NCBI GenBank assembly: GCA_021404685.1
Contig: QWHC01000016.1
Location: 26,932 to 90,931 of the forward strand
Length of the DNA: 64,000 nucleotides
Direction: 5' to 3'
Source of the DNA: Chloroflexi bacterium CFX4
GTDB lineage: Bacteria; Chloroflexota; Anaerolineae; Aggregatilineales; UBA2796
A program made the position numbers and the translations under genes. Numbering within the stretch: the first letter of the stretch is position 1; each line of letters opens with the position of its first letter. Under the pieces are notes generated by a model. That model saw only the letters and a program-made list of their open reading frames with translations, did not search any database and was not told the DNA's origin. Positions 52,141 through 60,198 of this stretch are shown one piece after another.

Positions 52141-54027
52141 GTGAACACACAGCCTTTGCCTACCCAACGTTTTCGCCGTTCGGCGCTCACCCTGTTCGGC
52201 GTTTTTGCCCTGCTTATGCTGCTCTACGCGCCAACCCTGCTCACACAGCCCGGCGGCGGCGAAAATCCCTATATGGATGACATCGGCGAGGCACAGGTAA
52301 CGCTCAACCTCTGGGGAACGCTCCATCATAGCGGCTATCCCCTGTGGACGATCAGCGGCAACCTCTTTGTTAGCCTGCTGCGCGCCGTAGGTGTTTCACC
52401 TGCCTTTGCACCAACACTGCACAGCACCTTCTGGACGTTTATCGCACTCGGAATCCTGTTTGCGCTGCTGCTGCACCTGACCGACAATATGCTGATTGCG
52501 GCTGTCTGCGCCTTTCTGCTTGGCTTGGCGCGCACCGTCTGGTTTCATGCCGTTGTGCCGGAAGTCTACAGCCTGAGCCTCGCCTTCCAATTGGCGCTGA
52601 TCGCGCTGGCGCTCTGGCGTGATGTGCCGATCTTCCGCCGCCTGATGCTTTTGGCGTTGCTAGGCGGCTTGGGTGTGGCGCACCACCGCTTGATTGCGCT
52701 GCTGATCCCTGCCCTGCTCTACGCTGTGTTGCCCGAAAGCCTGCCAGCACTGCGAGCGCAGCCACGGCGGATGTTGCTGACGGCAACCGCTGCCCTAGCA
52801 ACAGGCATGGCTGGCTTCTTGCCTTATCTCTATTTACCGCTGCGCGCCCAAGCAGGCGCAGTCTGGGTTTATGGCGATCCAAGTACATGGGAAGGCTTTT
52901 GGCACGAATTCAGCGGTGCAGAGGCTGCCTTTTTGTTCACGCCGCCAACCGATCTAGCCGGCTTGCTCGAAAACATGGCTAGGACTGTAGAAATCCTTGC
53001 CCTAGAGCTTTCCGTGCCGCTGCTGTTTGCCTGTGCCGCGGCGCTCATCTTACTGCCTTGGGCAAAGCACCATCGGCGGGTGAGTTTTGTCCTGTGGTTG
53101 GCATTCGGTGCTTATGCGCTATGGCTGGCAGTGCTGCATCGTGTGGTCATGCCGGAAGCGGTTGCGATGGGCATGGTTGCCATCCTGATCCTAGCATTGG
53201 GCGCCGCGCTATCGCTTTTCTCGGAAGGCTTTGGGCGGCTTAGCCTGCTTGGTCTGACTGCGCTTAGCGCTGCCTTGCTGGTCAGCCAAAATATACCATT
53301 TGTGCGCGATCTAACTGCCGATCCGATTGGTGTGCAGGCAATTGCAGCGGCAAAGCGCATTCCGCGCAGTAATGCGCCACCGATCCTGATGCTGCCTTGG
53401 GGTCCGCGCCACACTGCCGTTGCTTTTTCAGTCTATGTGACGGGCGAAAATGCCGACCTGCGGCTTGTAAAGCACACAGCCGACCTTGCTGCGCTCAGCC
53501 GTGAAGGTGCGTTGTATACGCTGCGCGATACCTTCTATCGCTTTCCGCTGGCATGGTGGCGCGAACAGCTTGGCACAGCACACCTCAACACGCCTGCTTT
53601 AGAGGTGGTGCAAATCAGCACCGCACCGCTTTGGGTAGACGATGCGGCTGAGATCGTCGGTGGCGTTGGCATCGCAGCGGTGGCGGTCTGCCGTGCGGCG
53701 GATGCCTTCATGCTAGATATACTGTGGGCGGCGTTGCGTCCACCGGAACGTGATTACAGCGTATTTGTCCATTTGTTGGGCGCAGAGAGCGACGTGCCAC
53801 TCACGCAGGCGGATAGCAGCGCGCCTGTTTACGGGTGGTATCCTACTTCAGTGTGGCAGGCAGGTGAGGCAGTCCGTGATCACTACCCCCTGATGAATGC
53901 TGAAGGTGCGGTACGCATCGCCTTTGGTTTATACTGGCAGCCGCAAGCCGGTGTTTTCGAGAATTTCACGGCGCGGGAGATCGCGCTGAATGAGGTGAGA
54001 CCATGCGAAAATGGCACACAGCGCTAG
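52141..54027 (+). CDS. DUF2723 polytopic membrane protein (GT-C-like)
   Basis: 628 residues from GTG 52141; an upstream TTG at 52096 would add a hydrophilic stretch unlike the family. About eleven membrane helices. The first external loop has the acidic YMDDIGEAQ followed by HHSGYPLWT, the characteristic pattern of DUF2723 proteins, which resemble protein O-mannosyltransferases. The C-terminal ~150 residues are soluble and beta-rich. Likely a lipid-linked sugar transferase at the outer face of the membrane. Its end overlaps the lipoprotein gene by 25 bases. Confidence 0.75.
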   Translation: MNTQPLPTQRFRRSALTLFGVFALLMLLYAPTLLTQPGGGENPYMDDIGEAQVTLNLWGTLHHSGYPLWTISGNLFVSLLRAVGVSPAFAPTLHSTFWTFIALGILFALLLHLTDNMLIAAVCAFLLGLARTVWFHAVVPEVYSLSLAFQLALIALALWRDVPIFRRLMLLALLGGLGVAHHRLIALLIPALLYAVLPESLPALRAQPRRMLLTATAALATGMAGFLPYLYLPLRAQAGAVWVYGDPSTWEGFWHEFSGAEAAFLFTPPTDLAGLLENMARTVEILALELSVPLLFACAAALILLPWAKHHRRVSFVLWLAFGAYALWLAVLHRVVMPEAVAMGMVAILILALGAALSLFSEGFGRLSLLGLTALSAALLVSQNIPFVRDLTADPIGVQAIAAAKRIPRSNAPPILMLPWGPRHTAVAFSVYVTGENADLRLVKHTADLAALSREGALYTLRDTFYRFPLAWWREQLGTAHLNTPALEVVQISTAPLWVDDAAEIVGGVGIAAVAVCRAADAFMLDILWAALRPPERDYSVFVHLLGAESDVPLTQADSSAPVYGWYPTSVWQAGEAVRDHYPLMNAEGAVRIAFGLYWQPQAGVFENFTAREIALNEVRPCENGTQR

Positions 54028-54941
54028 TTGGGCTTGCCTGTGCTGGTATTCTGAGCGCGTGCGGTGGTGCGCCAACGCCTAACAGCGGTGATGCAGTGCT
54101 GATCGGCTTTGAATCGCTGCCCAAGGCACTGGCAACCTTGCCGCGCAGCGCCACGCCTGATCAGGGCATATTGCAGGCGACGGTTGCCGCCCAAACGACG
54201 GACACTTCAACCGCCACACCAACAACCACTGCGACGCCAACGCCCTTGCGCGGCGCCTTTATGGGCGATGCGACCGTATTGCCCGGCACGCCCATATTTC
54301 AGAGCGGCACACGCGCACCATTGGTCATTACACAAGCCTCACTGGCAACCACCCGTCAGGCAAATCCAAGTGTGGGCATTGGCGCACCGATCAATCCGCC
54401 TCTCGTGGGCAATCCACCGCCTGTCATCGAGAATCCATCTGGTGTATGTGGCGTTGCGCCTGCTGCGCCTTTTGCCCGTGCCGCCGCTGACCCAAATATC
54501 CGACCGCGCATAGGCTGCCCACGCAGCGATGCGATCAGCATAACATTAGTGACTCAACCTTTTGAGCGCGGCGTCATGTTCTGGCGAGACACCCGCGAAA
54601 TTTACGCCCTAACGCTGCAAGGGCGCGGCGCAGCTGCCAACACTTTCTGGAAATTCCCTGATGGCTGGACGGAAGGGCAGCCCGACCGCGATCCGAGCTT
54701 GCAGCCGCCAGAGAATCTCTTCCAGCCAGTGCGCGGCTTCGGCGCCATTTGGCGAGCAAACCCAGCCGTGCGTGATGGGCTTGGTTGGGCAGTGGCAGGC
54801 GAACAGCCTTATAACAGCCTGTGGCAGGCATTTGAAGGCGGTGTGATGTTCATCGGCGGCGATGGCGCAGTTTATGCAGTGTTGGTGAATGATGGCGCAC
54901 CAACCGCCATTGGCTCGCATTTTGGCGCTCTGCCACAGTAA
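54003..54941 (+). CDS. Lipoprotein of unknown function
   Basis: 312 residues. Signal peptide II with lipobox LSAC, lipidated Cys20, followed by a long Thr/Pro/Gly-rich unstructured region and a C-terminal domain (about 180-305) with two similar halves around QPFERGVMFWRD and QAFEGGVMFIGGD, each followed by a short beta stretch. A surface-anchored protein; no enzyme motif is seen. Starts inside the end of the DUF2723 gene, so the two are co-translated. Confidence 0.75.
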   Translation: MRKWHTALVGLACAGILSACGGAPTPNSGDAVLIGFESLPKALATLPRSATPDQGILQATVAAQTTDTSTATPTTTATPTPLRGAFMGDATVLPGTPIFQSGTRAPLVITQASLATTRQANPSVGIGAPINPPLVGNPPPVIENPSGVCGVAPAAPFARAAADPNIRPRIGCPRSDAISITLVTQPFERGVMFWRDTREIYALTLQGRGAAANTFWKFPDGWTEGQPDRDPSLQPPENLFQPVRGFGAIWRANPAVRDGLGWAVAGEQPYNSLWQAFEGGVMFIGGDGAVYAVLVNDGAPTAIGSHFGALPQ

Positions 54942-54990
54942 TTTTGTGAAGATTTCGTGAAATTGCCCGTCGTTACGCAATCGTTACGCA
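54942..54990 (+). promoter_or_regulatory. Two pairs of 11-bp-phased direct repeats upstream of the pilin promoter
   Basis: TTTTGTGAAGA/TTTCGTGAAAT (54942-54952, 54953-54963) and TCGTTACGCA twice (54970-54979, 54981-54990) both repeat with an 11-base period, one DNA turn. The second pair ends eight bases before the -35 box. This is the layout of activator sites such as those of OmpR/PhoB-type response regulators. Confidence 0.5.
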
Positions 54991-54998
54991 CCGAATTA

Positions 54999-55027
54999 TT
55001 GACACGCCCATTTAGGCGTGCTATAGT
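54999..55027 (+). promoter_or_regulatory. Near-consensus promoter of the Flp pilin gene with palindromic spacer
   Basis: TTGACA (54999-55004), 17 bases, TATAGT (55022-55027). The spacer carries CACGCC (55003-55008) and GGCGTG (55015-55020), a perfect inverted repeat lying between the two boxes, well placed for a repressor. Confidence 0.8.
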
Positions 55028-55077
55028 GTAGATGCTTCGATAAAGAAGCACTTATCAATCTCAAGGAGTTCTAAAAC

Positions 55078-55230
55078 ATGCTGTATCTACCCCGTGAAGA
55101 AGGCCAGGGCCTCGTCGAGTACGCACTCATCCTCGTGTTGGTTGCTATCGTTGTGATCATCATCCTGACCGTTCTCGGTCCGATTATCGGCAACGTCTTC
55201 TCGACCATCGGTGGCGGTCTGACCCAGTAA
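55078..55230 (+). CDS. flp: Flp/Fap-type pilin (50 residues)
   Basis: Short type IVb pilin. The N-terminal leader ends at about EEG, followed by QGLVEYALILVLVAIVVIIIL: a processing glycine, the conserved Glu five residues in, and the long hydrophobic helix of Flp pilins. A prepilin peptidase would cut after the glycine. AAGGAG lies nine bases before the ATG. Codon choice is visibly more selective than in neighbours (GTC, CTC, ATC, GGT), as expected for a very highly expressed gene. It has its own strong promoter and terminator; no tad assembly genes are in the window. Confidence 0.85.
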   Translation: MLYLPREEGQGLVEYALILVLVAIVVIIILTVLGPIIGNVFSTIGGGLTQ

Positions 55231-55253
55231 TTCTCTTCACATCTCTTTGAGGG

Positions 55254-55285
55254 AAGCGCCCGCCGAAAGGTGGGCGCTTTACGTT
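55254..55285 (+). terminator. Strong terminator after the pilin gene
   Basis: An 11-bp stem (55254-55264 with 55269-55279, one G-T pair) closed by a GAAA tetraloop and followed by TACGTTT. Confidence 0.85.
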
Positions 55286-55394
55286 TCCATCACAACAGAC
55301 TTTTCGCATTTTGAATTTTTTTACAGCCCGCCGCGCTTTCCCCATGTAAAATTCTGAGCAGCACAGTTCCTATCCAACAGAAAGTTGCTGCCTT

Positions 55395-56060
55395 ATGCCT
55401 GAAACCATCGAAACACAAGACCGTTTTGAGGTGCTGCTTGCTATCCTGATCGCGCTTGCCACCGTTATTGGTGCCTTTGTGGCGTGGCGCGCTTTCGTGG
55501 CAGGTAACGCCTCTGGCGACGCTGATTTTATGGGCATCAGCGCCGTGCTTGCCTCTGAGGAAGCACGCGCCATCAACGCTGTGAATGCCTACGAGAGCTA
55601 TGGCGCTTACGTCAGCTACCGCCAATACCGCGATTTGGCAATCCGCCTGCAAGCTGAACGCGATGCCTTGCCCGAAGACGACACGCTCACTGCTGCCCGC
55701 CTGCAAGCCCAAATTGACCTCGCCCTGACGGCGAGCGCCATTTTCCAACAGCGCTTTTCCCGCCAGTTTGTGCTGCGCGATGGCAGCTATAACCTTGAGG
55801 GACAACTGAACACGCTCTATGCAGATCAGGCGCGCCAGCGCAACCTCAACGCTGCGCCCAGCTTTGCAGAGGCGGATAAACAGCGCACCAAGAGCAGTTG
55901 GCTGCAAGGCGCGGCGATTCCGTTGGCAGTCAGCCTGATCTTCTTCACCTTAGCAGAGGCACTGCCCAAGCGCTTTCGGCTGCCTATGCTGATCATTGGC
56001 GTGCTGCTGTTGGTCGGCGGCACGGCTGCCTTCCTCTATTTCGACCTGAGCATTGTCTGA
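55395..56060 (+). CDS. Hypothetical membrane protein, paralogue of the next gene
   Basis: 221 residues: an N-terminal membrane helix (LLAILIALATVIGAFVAW), an external helical domain of ~130 residues rich in Ala, Arg and Gln, then two C-terminal membrane helices. The arrangement and several stretches (helix, Asn-Ala-Ser region, then Tyr-rich segment and paired helices) match the N-terminal ~180 residues of the next protein. No known family recognised. The stop lies 13 bases before the next start, so they are likely co-transcribed. Confidence 0.6.
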   Translation: MPETIETQDRFEVLLAILIALATVIGAFVAWRAFVAGNASGDADFMGISAVLASEEARAINAVNAYESYGAYVSYRQYRDLAIRLQAERDALPEDDTLTAARLQAQIDLALTASAIFQQRFSRQFVLRDGSYNLEGQLNTLYADQARQRNLNAAPSFAEADKQRTKSSWLQGAAIPLAVSLIFFTLAEALPKRFRLPMLIIGVLLLVGGTAAFLYFDLSIV

Positions 56061-56073
56061 AAGGGCTGCCCAC

Positions 56074-57702
56074 ATGGAAACTTTCAACCGCCTGATCGCC
56101 TTCCTGATTGCCTGTGTTGCCGCTATGATCAGCGTTATCGCCCTATGGCAGAGCAACTCTGCGGCGATGGATGCCCAGGCCAGCCGTGATTTTCAACGCT
56201 ATGGACTGGAAGTGCTTGGTTTGCGCGTCAGTGGCGATGCACGGGTGAATTTTGACTATAACCGTGCAGTCTCGGTGTGGCAGTTTTTTGATCTATTAGC
56301 ATTCAATGCCGATCAAGACGACACAGCAGGGCGTGCGCGCTATGCTGCCCTACGCGAGGCTGCCCGCCAAAATACGCCGCTGCTGCAACCACCCTATTTT
56401 GACCCACAGGCACAAACAGAGGACATCGCCCGTTATGAGGCAGAGCGCTATCTGATTAACCTTGCGCGCCTAACAGAGCAGTTCAGTGCCGCGCTGCGCG
56501 CCAAAGAGTCCTGGAGCAGTAAGACAAACGCCTATGCCATCCACCAAACGCTGCTCTCCGTCTCGCTTTTCCTGCTCGGCTTAGCAGTCACGCTTGCCAA
56601 CCGCTTCATGCGTAGGCTGTTTGCCGCCATCGGCATGCTGATAGCGCTCTTGGCAACGGCAGCCGCCTTCAGCACATGGGCAACACCCATCCGTGATTTG
56701 CGGCAAGTGCCAGATGCCATCGATTCTTATGCAGAAGGCATCGGGCTGATGCACCAATCGCGCTATGAAGATGCCCGCGTTGCCTTCGGGCGTGCCATCA
56801 GCGCCGCACCAGACTACATCAGTGCCTACATCGGGCGCGCTACCGCTGCTGACGCACTCGACGATCTGCCCGCCGCAATTGCTGACGGCGAACGTGCGCG
56901 TGCGCTTGGCGATACATCTTCGCAGTTGGCAAGCTCGCTGGCGTGGGTCTATGCTCGCGTGTACCGCTTTGAGGACTCATTGCGCCTCTATGAGGAAGCT
57001 GTGCGCGTTAATCCCGATGAAATTTGGGCATATTTCGATCTGGGCTTGGTGCGGCTCGTGAGTGGTGCGCCGCTAGGGCAAGTGCGTGCCGCTTATGATC
57101 AAGGTGCGGCGTTGGCAAGCCGCCTAACTGCTGAGAGGCGCGCCAGCGGCGGTGCGCCGCCAAGCTATCTGTGGGATGCTTTTGATGATGCCAGCATCCA
57201 GCTAGACCGTCTGGTGCGTACCTTGCGCGAAGATGAACTGGGCGACGAGGTCTTCCCTTTTGAACAACTCCGTGGGCTGCATGGGCAAGCGGCAGCGGTT
57301 GAGGCACTCTCGCACGAGTTGAAAAGCCTTGCCGTCAGCCTTGAATACTATGGCGTGCCGCCAACAGCGCTGCCAATTGCCAAGTTCAGCCCGCTGCGCG
57401 TGTTGGATGCTGAAGCAACGCTTGCCGAGTCCTTTGCCAGCGATGAGACAGTTTTGCTGTTGCAGACTGATTACAGCGGAATGCGCGATGGCAGCGATCT
57501 GCTGATAAAGTTCTTCAACGAAGGGACGGAAGATGTGTCGCTGCGCGTTTTTGAGGCGTGGCGGCATGGCGAAAGCGGCACAGTCGAAATTGAGGTCAGC
57601 AGCTCTGAGGGCGGTGCTTACGCTTTCAGGACGGGTTTGTATGTGGTCGAAATCTATGTGGATGGGCAATTCATGGCAAGCGGACGCTTCATTGTGGAGT
57701 AG
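56074..57702 (+). CDS. Membrane protein with TPR repeats and C-terminal beta domain
   Basis: 542 residues from ATG 56074 (AAAGGG upstream; an in-frame start at 56053 overlaps the previous gene). N-terminal helix (LIAFLIACVAAMISVIALW), helical ectodomain and two more membrane helices near 160-200 repeat the plan of the preceding protein. Then come TPR units (SYAEGIGLMHQSRYEDARVAFGRAISAAPDYISAYIG, SLRLYEEAVRVNPDEIWAYFDLG), and the end is a small beta-sandwich (TVEIEVSSSEGGAYAFRTGLYVVEIYVDGQ). Probably a membrane-bound protein-interaction hub; function unknown. Confidence 0.65.
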   Translation: METFNRLIAFLIACVAAMISVIALWQSNSAAMDAQASRDFQRYGLEVLGLRVSGDARVNFDYNRAVSVWQFFDLLAFNADQDDTAGRARYAALREAARQNTPLLQPPYFDPQAQTEDIARYEAERYLINLARLTEQFSAALRAKESWSSKTNAYAIHQTLLSVSLFLLGLAVTLANRFMRRLFAAIGMLIALLATAAAFSTWATPIRDLRQVPDAIDSYAEGIGLMHQSRYEDARVAFGRAISAAPDYISAYIGRATAADALDDLPAAIADGERARALGDTSSQLASSLAWVYARVYRFEDSLRLYEEAVRVNPDEIWAYFDLGLVRLVSGAPLGQVRAAYDQGAALASRLTAERRASGGAPPSYLWDAFDDASIQLDRLVRTLREDELGDEVFPFEQLRGLHGQAAAVEALSHELKSLAVSLEYYGVPPTALPIAKFSPLRVLDAEATLAESFASDETVLLLQTDYSGMRDGSDLLIKFFNEGTEDVSLRVFEAWRHGESGTVEIEVSSSEGGAYAFRTGLYVVEIYVDGQFMASGRFIVE

Positions 57703-57727
57703 AATACACTGGCGGCTGTAAAGGTCA

Positions 57728-57752
57728 GTTGGAGAGGGAAACCCTCTCCAAC
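57728..57752. repeat. Perfect 11-bp hairpin
   Basis: GTTGGAGAGGG and CCCTCTCCAAC around a three-base AAA loop, 25 bases after a stop. May stop or stabilise the transcript; no T-run follows. Confidence 0.55.
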
Positions 57753-57756
57753 CCAT

Positions 57757-57794
57757 CGCCTGTGGCGCACGCAGACGCGCCCTACAGGCAAGCG
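57757..57794. repeat. Degenerate copy of the 16834 palindromic repeat
   Basis: CGCCTGTGG...CTACAGGCAAGCG resembles the element at 16833-16870 (CGCCTGTGG...CCACAGGCAAAGCG), with a more imperfect stem. The two sites are 41 kb apart, each shortly after a gene. Confidence 0.4.
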
Positions 57795-57920
57795 CTGTAT
57801 CCCTCTGCTCAGAAACAGCCTCTAGCTAACTTGTAGGGCAGGTCTGCAAGGTGGGCGTAAGCAGGGTGATCTCTTATAATTCTGCTTGTGCCGTTAGCAG
57901 ACTTTGAAAGTTGCGTGTTT

Positions 57921-59471
57921 ATGACCACACAAGCCACCCATGCCCAAGATTCGGCGCGTGTTACCAACGCAGGCTGGATTTTGGCAGGCACGATCTTGCC
58001 TTCGAGCATGGCGTTCATTTCAGGCAATGCGCTAATCATTGCGTTACCTGCTCTCCAAGCAGAGCTTGGCGCTCGCGCTTCGGATGTGCTGTGGATCGTA
58101 AACGGCTACATGCTGCTCCTTTCCGCCCTGATCATGATTGGCGGCGCACTAGGGGATCGTTTTGGGCGCAAGCGCGTTTTCATGCTTGGCATCCTTGTTT
58201 TCACCCTGACTTCAGCGCTTTCCGCCTTCATGAACAATGTTAATCTGCTGATCGGGCTGCGGATGGTGCAGGGCATCGGCGCAGCACTGATGGTGCCGGG
58301 CAGCTTGGCGATCCTGAGCGCCGCCTTTCCGCCAACACAGCGTGGGCGCGCCATTGGCACATGGTCAACCTTTAGCGCCATCACAACGGTTTTTGGCACG
58401 CCGCTGGGTGGCATTTTAGCGGATGCGGGCTTATGGCGAGCCGTTTTTTTTATCAATGTGCCGTTAGGCATTGCAGCGCTTTACATCCTGTGGCGCTATG
58501 TGCCAGAAAGCCGTGATGAAACTACCTCTGCACGGCTGGACTATCTCGGTGCGCTGCTTATTGCGTTGGCGCTGGGTGGCGTCACCTATGCCTTTACCGA
58601 AGCACCCAACATAGGCTGGGGTGCGCCACTGATCTTAATCACCGTGTTCGGTGGATTGCTGGCGTTTATTCTGTTCATCATCGTGGAACTTCGCAGCGAT
58701 CAGCCGTTGGTGCCGCTAAAGCTGTTCCGCGACCGCACTTTCACCGGTACCAACCTGATGACCTTCTTCGTCTACGCCACTTTAGGTGTTTTTCCCGTCT
58801 TTTTGGCACTCAATCTGATTCAGGTACAGGGCTATTCTGAAAGCGCTGCTGGGTTCAGCATTTTGCCGTTTGGTATTTTGTTGGCGTTGATGAGCCGTTG
58901 GGCAGGTGGGCTGATTGATCGGGTAGGCGCACGGCTACCACTCACGCTCGGACCGTTAGTGCTGTGTGGCGGCTATGTGCTGTTGGCACTAAACGGCATG
59001 ACGGGCGGCGCGGAGGAATACTTCACCACTTTTTTCCCTGCCGTTGTGTGCTTGGGTATTGGGATCGGCATCACGGTTGCGCCATTGACGACTGCCGTCA
59101 TGAATGCTGTGCCGAATGAGGCAATTGGCACGGCGAGCGGCATAAATAATGCGGTTTCGCGTGTGGCGGGCGTGCTGGCTTTGGCAATCTGCGGTGCGCT
59201 GATGCTGACGATCTTCGCGGAGGCACTCCGCAGCAACACAGCAGACCTACCACTCTCAGCGGAGGCGCGCCTGACCCTTGCGGCGAACGCGGCACAACTG
59301 GCAGAAGCGCAACCACCCGACGACCTAGACAGCGCCACAAAAGACGCGGTGCGGGCTGCTATTAAAGCGGCGTTTGTGGCAGGCTTTCAGGTGCTGATGC
59401 TGGTGTTGGCGGGCTTGTGCGCGCTTGGTGCGCTGACCTCATTCGTCAGCATCACACCGCACCGCCGCTGA
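57921..59471 (+). CDS. MFS exporter, DHA2 (14-helix) family
   Basis: 516 residues from ATG 57921. A TATAAT at 57875-57880 would start transcripts near 57887, making an upstream in-frame GTG (57888) leaderless, so the ATG is preferred. Fourteen membrane helices. The first cytoplasmic loop has GDRFGRKRVF (motif A), and helix 5 has GTPLGGILADAGLWRAVFFINVPLG (drug/H+ antiporter motif C region), as in EmrB/QacA. It exports toxic compounds against the proton gradient; substrate unknown. No adaptor (EmrA) is adjacent. Confidence 0.85.
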   Translation: MTTQATHAQDSARVTNAGWILAGTILPSSMAFISGNALIIALPALQAELGARASDVLWIVNGYMLLLSALIMIGGALGDRFGRKRVFMLGILVFTLTSALSAFMNNVNLLIGLRMVQGIGAALMVPGSLAILSAAFPPTQRGRAIGTWSTFSAITTVFGTPLGGILADAGLWRAVFFINVPLGIAALYILWRYVPESRDETTSARLDYLGALLIALALGGVTYAFTEAPNIGWGAPLILITVFGGLLAFILFIIVELRSDQPLVPLKLFRDRTFTGTNLMTFFVYATLGVFPVFLALNLIQVQGYSESAAGFSILPFGILLALMSRWAGGLIDRVGARLPLTLGPLVLCGGYVLLALNGMTGGAEEYFTTFFPAVVCLGIGIGITVAPLTTAVMNAVPNEAIGTASGINNAVSRVAGVLALAICGALMLTIFAEALRSNTADLPLSAEARLTLAANAAQLAEAQPPDDLDSATKDAVRAAIKAAFVAGFQVLMLVLAGLCALGALTSFVSITPHRR

Positions 59472-59477
59472 GCATTT

Positions 59478-59654
59478 CTAGTCCCGTGTGCGGAAGGCTT
59501 CCCACGCAGCCTCTAGGCGGGCTTTATCCGCAGCACGCTTGAAGGAATGCAGATAAGGATTAAACGGCTTCCTGGCGGTGTTATATAAGTCAAACAAACC
59601 GCCTAACGCCGCGATTCTGGCGTACATGCCGTTAAAAATACCCTTGAATTCTGC
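59478..59654 (-). other. In-frame coding continuation of the RNase H gene beyond an amber codon
   Basis: Directly after the RNase H TAG (59655-59657) the same frame stays open for 58 codons (AEFKGIFNGMYARIAALGG, LFDLYNTARKPFNPYLHSF, ending at FRTRD and TAG at 59478-59480). The residues are plainly protein-like, with a normal mix of aromatic, charged and helical residues. The amber is one base from CAG (Gln). This looks like the natural C-terminus cut off by a nonsense change, a sequencing error, or readthrough. Confidence 0.55.
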
Positions 59655-60191
59655 CTAAACACCTTGCGCGGCGAGGTGAGCGATGAAAGCGCGTGCTTTT
59701 TCAGTGAGGGCAGCCATACGCCCTATCTGCTCAGTGGCAGCGGGCGTAGCAGGTATGCTACTCACCGCCTGACTGGCTGCCCCTTGTTTCGCTAGTTGAT
59801 CGGCGCGCTCATTCCACCGAACACCGCTGTGGCTGGCAACTTTGCGCCATGTCAGCGCGATTGGCGCAGCGCGTACCGCCGCCGCGTACTGCTGCGTCAG
59901 CGGCTTTGTTGCCTTCCATTCGCCGGTTGCCCACGCTTGCAAGCCCATATAATCGTAGTAGATGGTGGCAGCGTTTACAGTGTGCGCTTGGCACCATTTA
60001 AGCGCCTCTAGCACTGCTTTAATCTCGCCGCCAACTTGCCGATGGGCGGGATCAGTATGTGCTGCGCCGTACAATTCTTCTACCACTTGCCCATTCCGCA
60101 GGATGACCACGCCATAGCCAACGGCATCGTCCTCGAAAGAGCCATCTACGTAAATTTCGTAGCGATCAGGTGGCGTGCTGCTATCGCTCAC
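59655..60191 (-). CDS. rnhA: RNase H-like protein (RNase HI family), apparently truncated by an amber codon
   Basis: 178 residues from GTG 60191, which has GAGG five bases upstream (GTG 60206, overlapping the TPR gene's stop, is the alternative). RNase H active-site acids are all visible: Asp in YVDGSFED, Glu in GGEIKAVLEAL, Asp in YYDYMGLQAW and Asp in NERADQLAKQG. It cleaves the RNA strand of RNA-DNA hybrids. The spacer after it (about QAVSSIPATPAATEQI) leads to a C-terminal helix that stops at TAG, although coding-like sequence continues in frame for 58 codons. The catalytic domain is complete, so activity may survive. Confidence 0.8.
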   Translation of the reverse strand: MSDSSTPPDRYEIYVDGSFEDDAVGYGVVILRNGQVVEELYGAAHTDPAHRQVGGEIKAVLEALKWCQAHTVNAATIYYDYMGLQAWATGEWKATKPLTQQYAAAVRAAPIALTWRKVASHSGVRWNERADQLAKQGAASQAVSSIPATPAATEQIGRMAALTEKARAFIAHLAAQGV

Positions 60192-60198
60192 GGCTGCC

